Shown here one piece after another: positions 50,827-59,884 of a stretch of 64,000 bases of DNA. The stretch is taken from contig NZ_MJAH01000015.1 in NCBI RefSeq assembly GCF_001746295.1, positions 62,001-126,000 of the forward strand, read 5' to 3'. Numbering within the stretch: position 1 is the first letter of the stretch; every line of letters begins with the position of its first letter. Under the pieces are notes generated by a model, which was not told the DNA's origin, searched no databases, and saw nothing but the letters and a program-made list of their open reading frames with translations. The stretch comes from Streptomyces sp. LUP47B. GTDB taxonomy: Bacteria > Actinomycetota > Actinomycetes > Streptomycetales > Streptomycetaceae. Made by a program: the position numbers and the translations under genes.

Positions 50827-51572
50827 ACGGCACCTGCCTTCATGTCGGCCTCCACGGCCGGGGCGAGCAGGGCGCGTGCCGCCTTCAGGCGCCGTCGTCG
50901 CCACGGGGAGAGGGGGATGCCCGCCCGTACCTTGCGTTCGAGGAGCAGGAGCAGTTGGGAGAGCGGGTAGCACAGGGCGAAGTAGATGGCCGAGATGACC
51001 AGGTACACCTCCAGGGCCCGGAAGGTGGCCGAGGTGATGAGCCGCCCCTCGGACATCAACTCGGCGGCGGAGACGGTGACCAGCAGCGAGGTGGACTTCA
51101 GCAGGTCGACGAGCATGGTGTTGGTGCCGGGAAGCGCCTGCCGTACGGCCTGCGGCAGGACGATGTGCCCGAAGATTCCCGCCCGGCCCAGGCCCAGCGC
51201 CTCCCCGGCCTCCGTCTGTCCGGCGTGCACCCCGCTGATCGCGGAGCGGAAGATCTCGGACAGGTAGGCGGCGTAGAAGACGACGAGGCTGAGGCAGCCG
51301 GCGGTGAAGACGTCCAGCCGGATGTCCGCCGAGGCCAGGCCGAAGTAGGTGAGGAAGATGATGGCGAGGAGGGGGACGTTCTTGAACACCTCGGTGTAGA
51401 CGGCGGCGACGGCACGCGCGGGCCACGCCTTGCTGAGCCGGAGCAGCGCCACCGCGAGACCGAGCAGGACCGCGCCGACGAAGCTCACGGCCGTGTAGGA
51501 GACGGTGCGCCACAGGGCGTCGACGAGGTCGGGCCGGTAGTCGGACCAGGGCACTTGGAAAAGGCCGGACAT
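50823..51572 (-). CDS. polar amino acid ABC transporter permease
   Basis: 249 residues with about five TM helices. The His/Glu/Gln-family inner-membrane signature is present: VFKNVPLLAIIFLTYFG near the middle and the EAA loop EAGEALGLGRAGIFGHIVLPQAVRQALP. One permease gene is found, so the transporter is either a homodimer or incomplete. It overlaps the ATPase gene by 4 bases and follows the binding-protein gene by 9 bases. Confidence 0.94.
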   Translation of the reverse strand: MSGLFQVPWSDYRPDLVDALWRTVSYTAVSFVGAVLLGLAVALLRLSKAWPARAVAAVYTEVFKNVPLLAIIFLTYFGLASADIRLDVFTAGCLSLVVFYAAYLSEIFRSAISGVHAGQTEAGEALGLGRAGIFGHIVLPQAVRQALPGTNTMLVDLLKSTSLLVTVSAAELMSEGRLITSATFRALEVYLVISAIYFALCYPLSQLLLLLERKVRAGIPLSPWRRRRLKAARALLAPAVEADMKAGAV

Positions 51573-51581
51573 GTCGTCCCC

Positions 51582-52514
51582 TCACTTCGCGATGGTCGGC
51601 GGGTTCCAGTCCTGCGGCCGGTCCACGCCGCGGCGCGCGGTGGCGACGTCGGCGGCCGGCTTCAGGAACTGCTCGGGGTCGCCGCCGTACTTCTCGACGA
51701 GCTTGGCCATCTCGCCGTTCGTGTACATGGCGTCGATCTGCGCGGAGATCGCCTGCTCCAGCCTGGTGGCCTTCTTGGGCAGGTAGAAGCCGGTCTGGTA
51801 CGGCTGGAAGTAGGCGTAGGCGGGCTTCGCCTTGACCTGGGCGGCGGTCGGCGGGGTCAGGTACTGGGTGCTGATCTTCAGCTCCGGGCGTTCCTTCTGC
51901 GCCGCGATGATGAGGAGCGGGTCGAGGAAGCCGACGTCGACGCGGCCCGCGCCGAGGTCGTCGAAGACGCCGTTGGCGTCGGGGTAGGCGTGCAGCTTGG
52001 CGCCGGGGACGGACTGGATCGACTTGACCCAGACATAGCCCTCGACGGTGCCGAGGCTCAGGTTCTCGAGGTCGTCGACGGTCTTGTACGACTTGCCGTT
52101 GCGGACGGCCATCGCCGGGGGCGAGTAGTAGGGCGGGTCGGTGAACAGCCCCTGCTTCTGCCGGTCCGCGGACCAGGCGACACCGCCGACGGTGATGTCC
52201 ACGCGGCGGGACTGCACTCCGGCGAGCATGCCGGCGAAGTCCGTCACCTGTGGTTTTACCTCCAGGCCGAGCTTCTTGGCCACGTGGTTGAGGATGTCGC
52301 CGTCCAGACCGACGATCTTGTCGCCCTGGACGCTGGTGTAGGGGGCGTACGGCTGGACGGCCACCTTGATGACGCCGGGTGTGAGGGTGCCCAGCGCGGC
52401 GGTCTTCGCCGACACGTTCTTGGGGCCGTCGTCGTCACCGGAGCCGCAGGCGGCGGTCCCGAGGAGCAGGAGGGTGGCGGACAGAGCGACGGCAAGCGGA
52501 CGCATACGGATCAT
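51582..52514 (-). CDS. ABC transporter substrate-binding lipoprotein (amino-acid type)
   Basis: 310 residues from the ATG at 52514, with GGAAGG 8 bases upstream (in-frame ATGs at 52520 and 52571 are alternatives). Signal peptide ends in the lipobox TAAC. The mature part is a type-2 periplasmic-binding fold: VIKVAVQPYAPYTSVQGDKIVGLDGDILNHVAKKLGLEV, FAGMLAGVQSRRVDITVGGVAWSADR, the usual SBP_bac_3 blocks. Binds a small zwitterion outside the membrane. First gene of a four-gene operon with permease, ATPase and DadA-like oxidase. Confidence 0.93.
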   Translation of the reverse strand: MIRMRPLAVALSATLLLLGTAACGSGDDDGPKNVSAKTAALGTLTPGVIKVAVQPYAPYTSVQGDKIVGLDGDILNHVAKKLGLEVKPQVTDFAGMLAGVQSRRVDITVGGVAWSADRQKQGLFTDPPYYSPPAMAVRNGKSYKTVDDLENLSLGTVEGYVWVKSIQSVPGAKLHAYPDANGVFDDLGAGRVDVGFLDPLLIIAAQKERPELKISTQYLTPPTAAQVKAKPAYAYFQPYQTGFYLPKKATRLEQAISAQIDAMYTNGEMAKLVEKYGGDPEQFLKPAADVATARRGVDRPQDWNPPTIAK

Positions 52515-52645
52515 CGGCATGGGCCTTCCGTAACGATGCTGAGGAATGCAGAGGGGAGCCCGCCGTCTCACCGCGCTGTGCCCGCGGCGGGGATGTGATT
52601 GGGGCCATACGCTACGAACCGGCCTCGGTTACGTCACCGTGTACT

Positions 52646-52687
52646 CCGTACAGACTTGTGGCCGAATTCGATCGATCCGCTGTACGG
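52646..52687. promoter_or_regulatory. inverted repeat between the uptake operon and its CdaR/PucR regulator
   Basis: CCGTACAG (52646-52653) and its exact complement CTGTACGG (52680-52687), 26 bases apart, lie in the 213-base divergent region. Centre-to-centre distance is about three helical turns. A likely binding site for the regulator encoded from 52728. Confidence 0.6.
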
Positions 52688-52727
52688 TGCGTCCACCTGA
52701 GCCGCCCGTCGTCGGGAGAAACCGCTC

Positions 52728-53918
52728 ATGCTGAGCCCGTCACTCGCGCAGGAGATCGCCTCCGACACCACCGCCGTCATCGGCTTCAACGTGCTGATCA
52801 CCGACGCGGGCGGCCTGGTCATCGGCAGCGGCGACAGCAGCCGGGTAGGAAGCTTCCACGAGGCGTCCGTCGAGGTCGTCCGCACCCAGGAACCCGCCAC
52901 GCACAACGCGTCGCAGGCACAGCAACTGCGCGGAGTACGCCCGGGAGTCACCCTGCCCCTGGTCGCGAACGGAAAGGCCGTGGGCACGGTCGGGATCACC
53001 GGGACGCCCGCGCAGGTGCGCCGGTTCGGGCTGCTCGTCAAACGCCAGACGGAGATCCTGCTCAGGGAGTCCGTGATGCTGCGCTCCCGCCTGCTCGCCG
53101 AGCGGGCGGCGGAGAAGCTGCTGGCCGACGTCGCGTCGTACGACCCGCAGGTCGTGGAGGGCGACTTCCTGCTGTTCCGGGCCGCCGAGCTGGGGTTCGA
53201 CCTGCGGCTGAGGCGGGTCGCGGTCGCCATCGAGGTACGGGTCCCCGACACGGGCGCCCGACGCCAAGGGGTGCCCACCAGAGACATGGCGCTGGTCCGC
53301 TCGGAACTCCTGCGCACGGTCCGCGAGGTCTTCGCCGACCCCCAGGACATCATCGCCTCCACGGCTCCCGGCTGGATCGGCGTACTGCGCAGGCTCCCGG
53401 ACCGGCGCCCGGTGACGGCCCTGCTGGACGACTGCCGGCGGACCACCGACGTCATCGCCGCGCAGGACGGTCTCGTCGCCCGAGCCGGGGTCGGCGAACC
53501 GGCCGCCTCCGTGAGCGGACTGCACGACTCCTACCAGGACGCCTGCGACGCGCTCCGCCTCGGGGCGCGCGTGGCGAGCGACTCCCCCGTCCACCTGATC
53601 ACCGACCTGCGCGTCCACCAGGCCCTCACGGCGGTGTCCCAGCCTGCCCGCAACCGCCTGATCGAACGCACCACCGCGAGCCTGCGTGGCCAGCCGGACT
53701 GGCCGGTCCTGCGCGACACCATCACGGCCTGGTGCGAGAGCGGATTCAACCTCGTCCGCGCCTCCGAGGCCCTGCACATCCACCGCAACACCGTCGTCTA
53801 CCGGATGAACAAGATCGAGCAGACGACCGGCCGGCCGCTGCGCGAGCACCGGACCACGATGGCGTTGTATCTGGCCTGTCTGGCCGATCGGTTGGGCGGA
53901 GGGACGGGGGACGGGTAA
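52728..53918 (+). CDS. CdaR/PucR-family transcriptional regulator
   Basis: 396 residues. N-terminal sugar-diacid-recognition-type sensor (about 1-135: LAQEIASDTTAVIGFNVLITDAGGLVIGSGDSSRVGSFHE), a GGDEF-related middle domain (about 145-290) and a PucR-type HTH at the C-terminus: WCESGFNLVRASEALHIHRNTVVYRMNKIEQTTGR. These activators respond to small carboxylates (glycerate, allantoin-derived or amino-acid compounds). It is transcribed away from the ABC/DadA operon with an inverted repeat between, so it probably controls that operon. Confidence 0.92.
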   Translation: MLSPSLAQEIASDTTAVIGFNVLITDAGGLVIGSGDSSRVGSFHEASVEVVRTQEPATHNASQAQQLRGVRPGVTLPLVANGKAVGTVGITGTPAQVRRFGLLVKRQTEILLRESVMLRSRLLAERAAEKLLADVASYDPQVVEGDFLLFRAAELGFDLRLRRVAVAIEVRVPDTGARRQGVPTRDMALVRSELLRTVREVFADPQDIIASTAPGWIGVLRRLPDRRPVTALLDDCRRTTDVIAAQDGLVARAGVGEPAASVSGLHDSYQDACDALRLGARVASDSPVHLITDLRVHQALTAVSQPARNRLIERTTASLRGQPDWPVLRDTITAWCESGFNLVRASEALHIHRNTVVYRMNKIEQTTGRPLREHRTTMALYLACLADRLGGGTGDG

Positions 53919-54399
53919 GACTCCCGTCGCTCGGGTCCTCGGCCAGGTCCGCACCGGCCCGATGCAGGCGACTGCCCTGATGAGGGCTGATCGAAGTCAC
54001 CGACGACACATCCGAGGCACTTCCAGCGGACTCCTCCCGTACGACCATCACGGTCACCGGACTCCGCTGCCCAACGCACGGCTCGGAAACCGGTGTCCCG
54101 CCCGGCACCACGTACAAGCGCACCGCCCACACCTACAGCCCGCACCCGAACGCGAGTTCACCACACGCTCCTGCACCACCCCGGCCCATGAGACGCTCCG
54201 CCTGGACGATGACCTTCCAAGAGTGAGCCTTGCATGAAGGTTCGGCGTTCGACTCGGCGGTGCGCTACGCGCGTTGCACCCTGGAAGGGACAGGAGTGCC
54301 GCCGTTGACCCGAGGAGCCCGAGGGAGACCCGCCGACCCGGCGACCCCGACGGTCCGGATGCGCGCTCACGGGGGATCGACACACAGGGGGAATGACAC
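53919..54399. other. 481-base region without a recognisable gene
   Basis: Several short frames are open on both strands but none has a ribosome site plus coding bias. One plus-strand frame (about 53991-54230: LIEVTDDTSEALPADSSRTTITVTG...) has a protein-like composition at first but no start and degenerates, possibly a gene fragment. The last 40 bases hold the GGGGGAATG ribosome-binding region of the peroxidase. Promoter elements are not clear. Confidence 0.4.
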
Positions 54400-55869
54400 A
54401 TGTCCGTATCTCACGGCATGCCATCACGCGGCCTCAACACCGCCGCAACCAGCGGAAGCTTCGGGCGGATGTTTCCGCAGCTGCCGCCGCGCCGGGCCAC
54501 CGGCCTGGAGACGGCGCTGCGGTTCGGCGCACCCGGCGGTCTGATGGACGGCGGGGACACCACCGACAGCCAACTCGATCCGGAACTCCCGGCGGGGTTC
54601 ACGTACTTCGGACAGTTCGTCGACCACGACCTGACGCTGGACGTCATGTCGCGCTTCGGCGAGCGCACCGACCCCTCCGCCGTCACCGGCTTCCGTTCGC
54701 CACGGCTTGACCTGGACAGCCTGTACGGTGCCGGATCGGTCGTCAGTGGCCATCTGTACGACGGCTCGCCCGAGGGCAGGCTGGCACTGACTCCGAGCGG
54801 TGCGGACCTCGCCCGGACCCCAGCCGGTGTTCCGTTCATCGGCGACCCGCGCAACGACGAGAACCTGATCCTCAGCCAGTTCCACGTGGCCATGATCAAG
54901 TTCCACAACCGGGTGACCGACAAGCTCGTCGCGGGAGACATCACGGACCCCTTCGGGCAGCCGCTGCCGCCCAGGCCGGAGAACGAGCCGCCGACACAGC
55001 AACCCGGCGTCCCGCTGGACCAGCTGCTCGACGTGGAGAACTACTACGACACCGTCTTCGCCGCGGCCCGCCGCCTGGTCCAGTGGCACTACCAGTGGAT
55101 CATCGTCCACGAGTACCTGCCGCTGATCGCCGACGCGAAGATCGCACGGGACGTCGAGGAGAACGGCCCGCGGTTCTTCAAGCCCGGCGGCGAGCCGTTC
55201 ATCCCGGTGGAGTTCGCGGTCGCGGCCTTCCGCTTCGGCCACCCGACGGTCCGCACCCGCTACCGGGTCAACGAGGACTTCGCCGCGCCGATCTTCCCGG
55301 ACGACCCGAACGCTCCCGCCAATCCGCGCGTGGACCTGCGCGGTGGGATGACCGTCCTGCCCGAGCATGCCGTCGACTGGCGGTTCTTCTTCGACGTGTC
55401 CCGTACCAGCGAACCGCAGACCGCCAAGCGAATCGAGGCCACACTCAACACCCAGTTGCTGAACCTCCCGGTCAGCGCGGTACCCGGCGCCCGCCAAGGG
55501 GCGCTGGCCCAGCCGGTGGCCTCGCTCGCCGTCCGCAACCTGCTGCGCAGCGAGACCCTCGGCCTGCCGTCCGGCCAGGACGTGGCCCGTGCCATCGGCG
55601 AGATCCCGCTGACGGACGAGGAACTGGGCACCACGGGCCCGGTCTACCTCTGGTACTACGTCCTCAAGGAGGCGGAGGTCCTCAACCGCGGCCGCAACCT
55701 CGGCCCGGTCGGCAGCCGTATCGTCGCCGAGGTCCTGATCGGTCTGCTGGACGCCGACCCGTCGTCGTACCGCTCGGTGTTCCCGCGCTGGAGGCCCACA
55801 CTGGCGGAGACGCCGGGGCGGTTCGAGATCGCGGATCTGCTGTATGTGGCGGGAGTTGTCGGCACCTGA
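54400..55869 (+). CDS. animal-type haem peroxidase family protein
   Basis: 489 residues, no signal peptide. It carries the peroxidase-cyclooxygenase superfamily layout: distal His in FGQFVDHDLTLD, the RxxE-like GDPRNDENLILSQFHVAMIKFHNRV helix region, YQWIIVHEYLP, and proximal His in FAVAAFRFGHPTVRTRY. The calcium-site segment LDLDSLYG also fits. Bacterial members oxidise halides, phenols or fatty acids with peroxide; substrate here unknown. The short N-terminal GLNTAATSGSFGRMFPQLPP is shared by bacterial homologues. No partner genes; followed by a terminator hairpin. Confidence 0.9.
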   Translation: MSVSHGMPSRGLNTAATSGSFGRMFPQLPPRRATGLETALRFGAPGGLMDGGDTTDSQLDPELPAGFTYFGQFVDHDLTLDVMSRFGERTDPSAVTGFRSPRLDLDSLYGAGSVVSGHLYDGSPEGRLALTPSGADLARTPAGVPFIGDPRNDENLILSQFHVAMIKFHNRVTDKLVAGDITDPFGQPLPPRPENEPPTQQPGVPLDQLLDVENYYDTVFAAARRLVQWHYQWIIVHEYLPLIADAKIARDVEENGPRFFKPGGEPFIPVEFAVAAFRFGHPTVRTRYRVNEDFAAPIFPDDPNAPANPRVDLRGGMTVLPEHAVDWRFFFDVSRTSEPQTAKRIEATLNTQLLNLPVSAVPGARQGALAQPVASLAVRNLLRSETLGLPSGQDVARAIGEIPLTDEELGTTGPVYLWYYVLKEAEVLNRGRNLGPVGSRIVAEVLIGLLDADPSSYRSVFPRWRPTLAETPGRFEIADLLYVAGVVGT

Positions 55870-55890
55870 CGGACGAACAGTCCGTCGGAT

Positions 55891-55921
55891 CCCGGGGGCG
55901 GGTCCTACTGCCGCCCCCGGG
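55891..55921 (+). terminator. hairpin terminator of the peroxidase gene
   Basis: A perfect 11-bp stem (CCCGGGGGCGG at 55891-55901 with 55911-55921), preceded by a smaller GACGGAC-GAACA-GTCCGTC hairpin that includes the stop codon (55868-55886). Confidence 0.8.
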
Positions 55922-56473
55922 GCCACAACCGCGCTCCCCCGTAGTGAGCAGGTGATCGGCACGCCTCGCCACGTTGTCCCTCGACGACCGGCCCCGACTC
56001 GCCTTCGGCGACCGTGACGGCGGGGTGACTGCCGTCGGTCCCGACGGCGGCCGCGGCGGGTGAAGCGTCTTGGCCACGTGCCTGGGTGAAGCGCAGGCGA
56101 GGTGCTCGACGCGGTGCGCGCGCAACGGCTCGGTGCGTGGCTGAAGAGGGTGACCATGCCGTCGGCCTCGATGAGGTGGAGGGCGGCCGGGTGGTGACGT
56201 TTCCGATGCGGCATCGGGCGGACGGAGTGCGGTTCACGGCGGCGGTGCCGGTGACGCGCCGACAGGGAACGGCCCACACCTCGGCAGTTGGCGCCATTCG
56301 CCGTTGGCGTAATGTTCACGCGCCCGTTGGCGCAGTACAGACAAGGGGCGAAAACGCTTCCCGTGGCCGTTCGATCCGCGGAAGTGGCACCTCGCTCCAC
56401 TCGGGCAGACCAGCACACCGGTTCGCCCTCTTTGTTATTGCACACCTCTTATTGGCTGATTGAGGTAGCTTCT
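55922..56473. other. 552-base region without a recognisable gene
   Basis: No frame in either direction shows a start with a ribosome site and sustained coding bias; the stretch looks like decayed sequence. Three GTTGGCG words (56287, 56303, 56326) occur near its end. Its last part is AT-richer (56430-56475) and must contain the promoter of the amidase gene, with GAGG at 56462-56465 as ribosome site. Confidence 0.45.
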
Positions 56474-59400
56474 TTGCTTGCGAAACATCGCAGACCCCGG
56501 CTACGACTGTGGCTCGGCGTGGCGAGCGGACTCGCCACCGGAGGGCTCGTGGCGGGCGTGGTCGCAACGACGGCTCTGGGAACGGACGGGAACCAGTCCG
56601 CCACCGCCACCGAGTCGAACGGGCGTCCCTCCCACTCCCTCCAGGCCGATTTCAAGTCGGCCGCCGCCGAGTTCCATGTGCCGACCGGTGTTCTGATGGC
56701 CGTCTCCTACCAGATGACGCTGTGGGAGTCGCACCACGGCCGGCCCTCGGTCACCGGCAACTACAACGTCATGGGTCTGACCTCGGTCAGCGCGACCGAC
56801 CTGAAGCCGGGGCGGGACAGCGAAGCGGAGACGCCCGGCTACGGCGACGATCCCAGGGCGCTGCGCCACCACTCCTCCGCGAAGGCCGGCCCGTCCACGC
56901 CGAGCGAGACACCCCCGTCGCAGCGGGTCACCCAGGCGATGCGCACCCTCGACATCGCCGCCCCGATGGTGAACGCCTCCAAGGCGTCGCTGCGCACCTC
57001 CACGCGGCAGAACATACGCGGCGCGGCCGCACTGCTCGCCTCCTACGAGCGCGCGTCGACCGGTTCACTGCCGTCCGAGGCCGGGCAGTGGTACCCGGCG
57101 GTGACCCGTTACAGCCAGTCCACCCGCTCCCAGGTCGCCGAGCAGTTCGCCGACCGCGTGTTCGCGACCATCCGCGTCGGCGCCCACCGGGTCACCACGG
57201 ACAACCAGGAAGTGACGCTGCCCGCCGACCCGTCCGTGCCGGCGCACCGGTCGACCGCGGTGAGCCCGGACCTGAAACCCGCGATACGCCAGGCCTCCTT
57301 CACCACCGGCACCGCCGCCACCCAGGCGACGGAGTGCCCCACCACGCTGGTCTGCACGTTCACCCCCGCCGCCTACGCGCTCAACAGCAGCACCGACCAG
57401 AGCGACTACGGCAACTACGACCTCGCGAACCGTCCGTCGGACGGTGACGCCGTCAACACCATCGTCATCCACGACACCGAGAGCACCGCGTCCTCCGCGA
57501 TCAACTCCTTCCAGCAGCCGTCGACCTACGCCAGCGCCCACTACGTGATCGGCGCCGACGGTTCGGTCACGCAGATGGTGCCGACCAAGGACATCGCCTG
57601 GCACGCCGGCAACAAGTACGTCAACGACCACTCGATCGGCATCGAGCACGAGGGCTACGCGCTGGACTACGGCACCTGGTACACCGAGCAGGAGTACCAG
57701 TCCTCCGTGGCCCTGGTCGGCTACCTCGCCAACAAGTTCGACATCCCGCTCGACCGCGAGCACGTCATCGGCCACGACGGCGTGCCCGGCCCCCTCAGCG
57801 CCTACTACGAGGGCATGCACTGGGACCCCGGCCCGTGGTGGAACTGGAGCCACTACCTGACGCTGCTGGGCGCCTTCCCCAACGGCAACGGCATGCCCGT
57901 GGTCGGCGGAGAGGTCACCATCACCCCGCCGTGGAGCAGCAGTTACGAGCCGACCCTGACCGGATGCGGTTCGTCCACCACCACCTGCCCGGCCAACCCG
58001 GCCAACTTCGTGTATCTGCGCACCAGTCCGTCCTCCACGGCCGCGCTGCTGACCGACCCGAAGTTCACGGCGGACGGCAAGCCCACCGGGACCACGCAGG
58101 GCTGGGACTGGACGGACAAGGCCCCCTTCGGCCAGACCTTCGTGGTCGCGGCGGTGCAGGGCGACTGGACGGCCATCTGGTACGACGGCCAGAAGGCGTG
58201 GTTCTACAACCCCGGCGGCGCCTACACCATGGCGAACACCGGCACGGCACGGCACCTGATCACCCCCGCCGGATCGTCGGCCGTCGCGGTGTACGGGCGC
58301 GCCTACCCGGAGACCTCGGCCTACCCCACCGAGCTGAGCGACCTCGCCTCCCAGGCGAACCAGCAGGTGACGCCGCTGGACCACGCGACCGTCCAGCCGG
58401 GGCAGTCCTACACCGCGCTGTCGGCGGTGAACGGCGACTTCTACTACGCCGAGGACATCAACTGCTCGGGCACCCCGGACTGCCTGCTCGTCTCGGGGAA
58501 CACGACCTACTACCCGATCCGTTACAACCACCGTCTCGCGTACGTGAAGGCGAGCGACGTCACGGTGACCGCCCCGGTCGTCCCGCCGACCGGCACGCTC
58601 AAGCCCGTCACCCCGACGCGGATCATGGACACCCGTAACGGCACCGGCGTCGCGAAGGCCAAGGTCGGCGCCGACAGCACGGTCACCCTTCAGGTCACCG
58701 GCAAGGCAGGGCTGCCCAGCAGCGGCGTCACCGGCGTCATCATGAACGTGACGGCGACCAACGCGACGGCCACCAGCTACGTGACCGTCTACCCCAACGG
58801 ATCCGCCCGGACGAGCGCGTCCAACCTCAACTTCCCGGCGGGCAAGACGTTTCCGAACCTGGTGACGGTGCCCGTCACCAACGGCAAGGTCAACTTCTAC
58901 AACCGTGCCGGAAGCGTCGACCTGATCGCCGACATCACCGGCTACTACACCAGTGACGGAAGCGGTTCCAAGCTCACCAGCATCACCCCGACACGGCTCA
59001 TGGACACCCGTAACGGCACCGGCGTACCGAAGGCGAAGGTCGGCCCCGCCCGCACGGTCAGCCTCCAGGTCGCCGGCAAAGCCGGGCTGCCCACCAGCGG
59101 TGTCACCGCGGTGGTGATGAACGTGACGGCGACGAGAGCGACGACGGCCAGTTACGTCACCGTCTACCCCGACGGGACCACCCGGACGAGCGCCTCGAAC
59201 CTCAACTTCTGGGCGAACGAGACGTTCCCGAACCTCGTCATCGTCCCCGTCGTCAACGGAAAGGTCGACTTCTACAACAACGCCGGGAGCGTGGACCTGA
59301 TCGCCGACATCAGCGGCTACTTCAGCGCCACCGGCTCCGCCCAGCACAACGCGGGACCCGTGCGGGTGATGGACACCCGCGACGGCACCGGCGTCCGCAA

Positions 59401-59701
59401 GGGCACCGTAGGGGCCGACACCACGGTCACCCTGACCGTCGGCGGCCACCACGGGGTCCCGGTCGACGCCACGGCCGTCGTCCTCAACGTCACCGCGGTC
59501 CGCCCCACGACCACCAGTTATGTCACCGTCTACCCCAACGGCATCTCCCGGCCGAATCCCGCCTCCAACCTCAACTTCACGGAGGGCAAGACCATCCCCA
59601 ACCTCGTCGTCGTCCCCGTCACCAACGGAAAGATCAACTTCTACAACAGTGCCGGGAACGTCGACCTGATCGCCGACCTGGCCGGCTACTTCACCGGATG
59701 A
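56474..59701 (+). CDS. secreted N-acetylmuramoyl-L-alanine amidase with three C-terminal repeats
   Basis: About 1075 residues from a TTG at 56474, chosen because GAGG lies 8 bases upstream and the product then opens with a standard signal peptide (KHRRPRLRLWLGVASGLATGG...). Residues about 45-280 form a helical domain (DFKSAAAEFHVPTGVLMAVSYQMT). The amidase_2 domain (about 320-460) has VIHDTES, SIGIEHEGY and EGMHWDPGPWWNW as zinc/catalytic blocks, cleaving peptide from glycan in peptidoglycan. Two SH3-like segments follow. The C-terminus is three ~115-residue repeats, each from PTRIMDTRNGTGV to DLIADITGYY. Secreted, possibly cell-wall bound. Confidence 0.9.
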   Translation: MLAKHRRPRLRLWLGVASGLATGGLVAGVVATTALGTDGNQSATATESNGRPSHSLQADFKSAAAEFHVPTGVLMAVSYQMTLWESHHGRPSVTGNYNVMGLTSVSATDLKPGRDSEAETPGYGDDPRALRHHSSAKAGPSTPSETPPSQRVTQAMRTLDIAAPMVNASKASLRTSTRQNIRGAAALLASYERASTGSLPSEAGQWYPAVTRYSQSTRSQVAEQFADRVFATIRVGAHRVTTDNQEVTLPADPSVPAHRSTAVSPDLKPAIRQASFTTGTAATQATECPTTLVCTFTPAAYALNSSTDQSDYGNYDLANRPSDGDAVNTIVIHDTESTASSAINSFQQPSTYASAHYVIGADGSVTQMVPTKDIAWHAGNKYVNDHSIGIEHEGYALDYGTWYTEQEYQSSVALVGYLANKFDIPLDREHVIGHDGVPGPLSAYYEGMHWDPGPWWNWSHYLTLLGAFPNGNGMPVVGGEVTITPPWSSSYEPTLTGCGSSTTTCPANPANFVYLRTSPSSTAALLTDPKFTADGKPTGTTQGWDWTDKAPFGQTFVVAAVQGDWTAIWYDGQKAWFYNPGGAYTMANTGTARHLITPAGSSAVAVYGRAYPETSAYPTELSDLASQANQQVTPLDHATVQPGQSYTALSAVNGDFYYAEDINCSGTPDCLLVSGNTTYYPIRYNHRLAYVKASDVTVTAPVVPPTGTLKPVTPTRIMDTRNGTGVAKAKVGADSTVTLQVTGKAGLPSSGVTGVIMNVTATNATATSYVTVYPNGSARTSASNLNFPAGKTFPNLVTVPVTNGKVNFYNRAGSVDLIADITGYYTSDGSGSKLTSITPTRLMDTRNGTGVPKAKVGPARTVSLQVAGKAGLPTSGVTAVVMNVTATRATTASYVTVYPDGTTRTSASNLNFWANETFPNLVIVPVVNGKVDFYNNAGSVDLIADISGYFSATGSAQHNAGPVRVMDTRDGTGVRKGTVGADTTVTLTVGGHHGVPVDATAVVLNVTAVRPTTTSYVTVYPNGISRPNPASNLNFTEGKTIPNLVVVPVTNGKINFYNSAGNVDLIADLAGYFTG

Positions 59702-59703
59702 AC

Positions 59704-59745
59704 CCGGGCGGGGATGCTGCCGCGCGCGGCAGCATCCCCGCCCGG
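59704..59745 (+). terminator. strong hairpin terminator of the amidase gene
   Basis: A perfect 19-bp stem (59704-59722 with 59727-59745) around a CGCG loop, starting three bases after the stop codon. Confidence 0.9.
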
Positions 59746-59884
59746 CACACCGGGTTCCGACTCGTCCCCGGCCACCGGTGCCGTACAAGGCGTCCGCGGG
59801 TCCGGCGGACCGCGACGGCCTCCGACTCCGGCGAGGCGGGGAAGAGCCACAGACGGTCACTCGGGTTCATTCACTTACGTCTGT

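Noticed and set aside
54054..54401. A minus-strand frame with a lipoprotein-like start (RRVSLGLLGSTAALLSLPGC)
   Set aside because: The lipobox resemblance is attractive, but the remaining ~75 residues are low-complexity Arg/Ser sequence and no ribosome site precedes the ATG; taken as chance.
57065..59860. A 931-codon open frame antisense to the amidase
   Set aside because: It mirrors the amidase repeats, giving an apparent repeat protein, but has no ribosome site or family motif.
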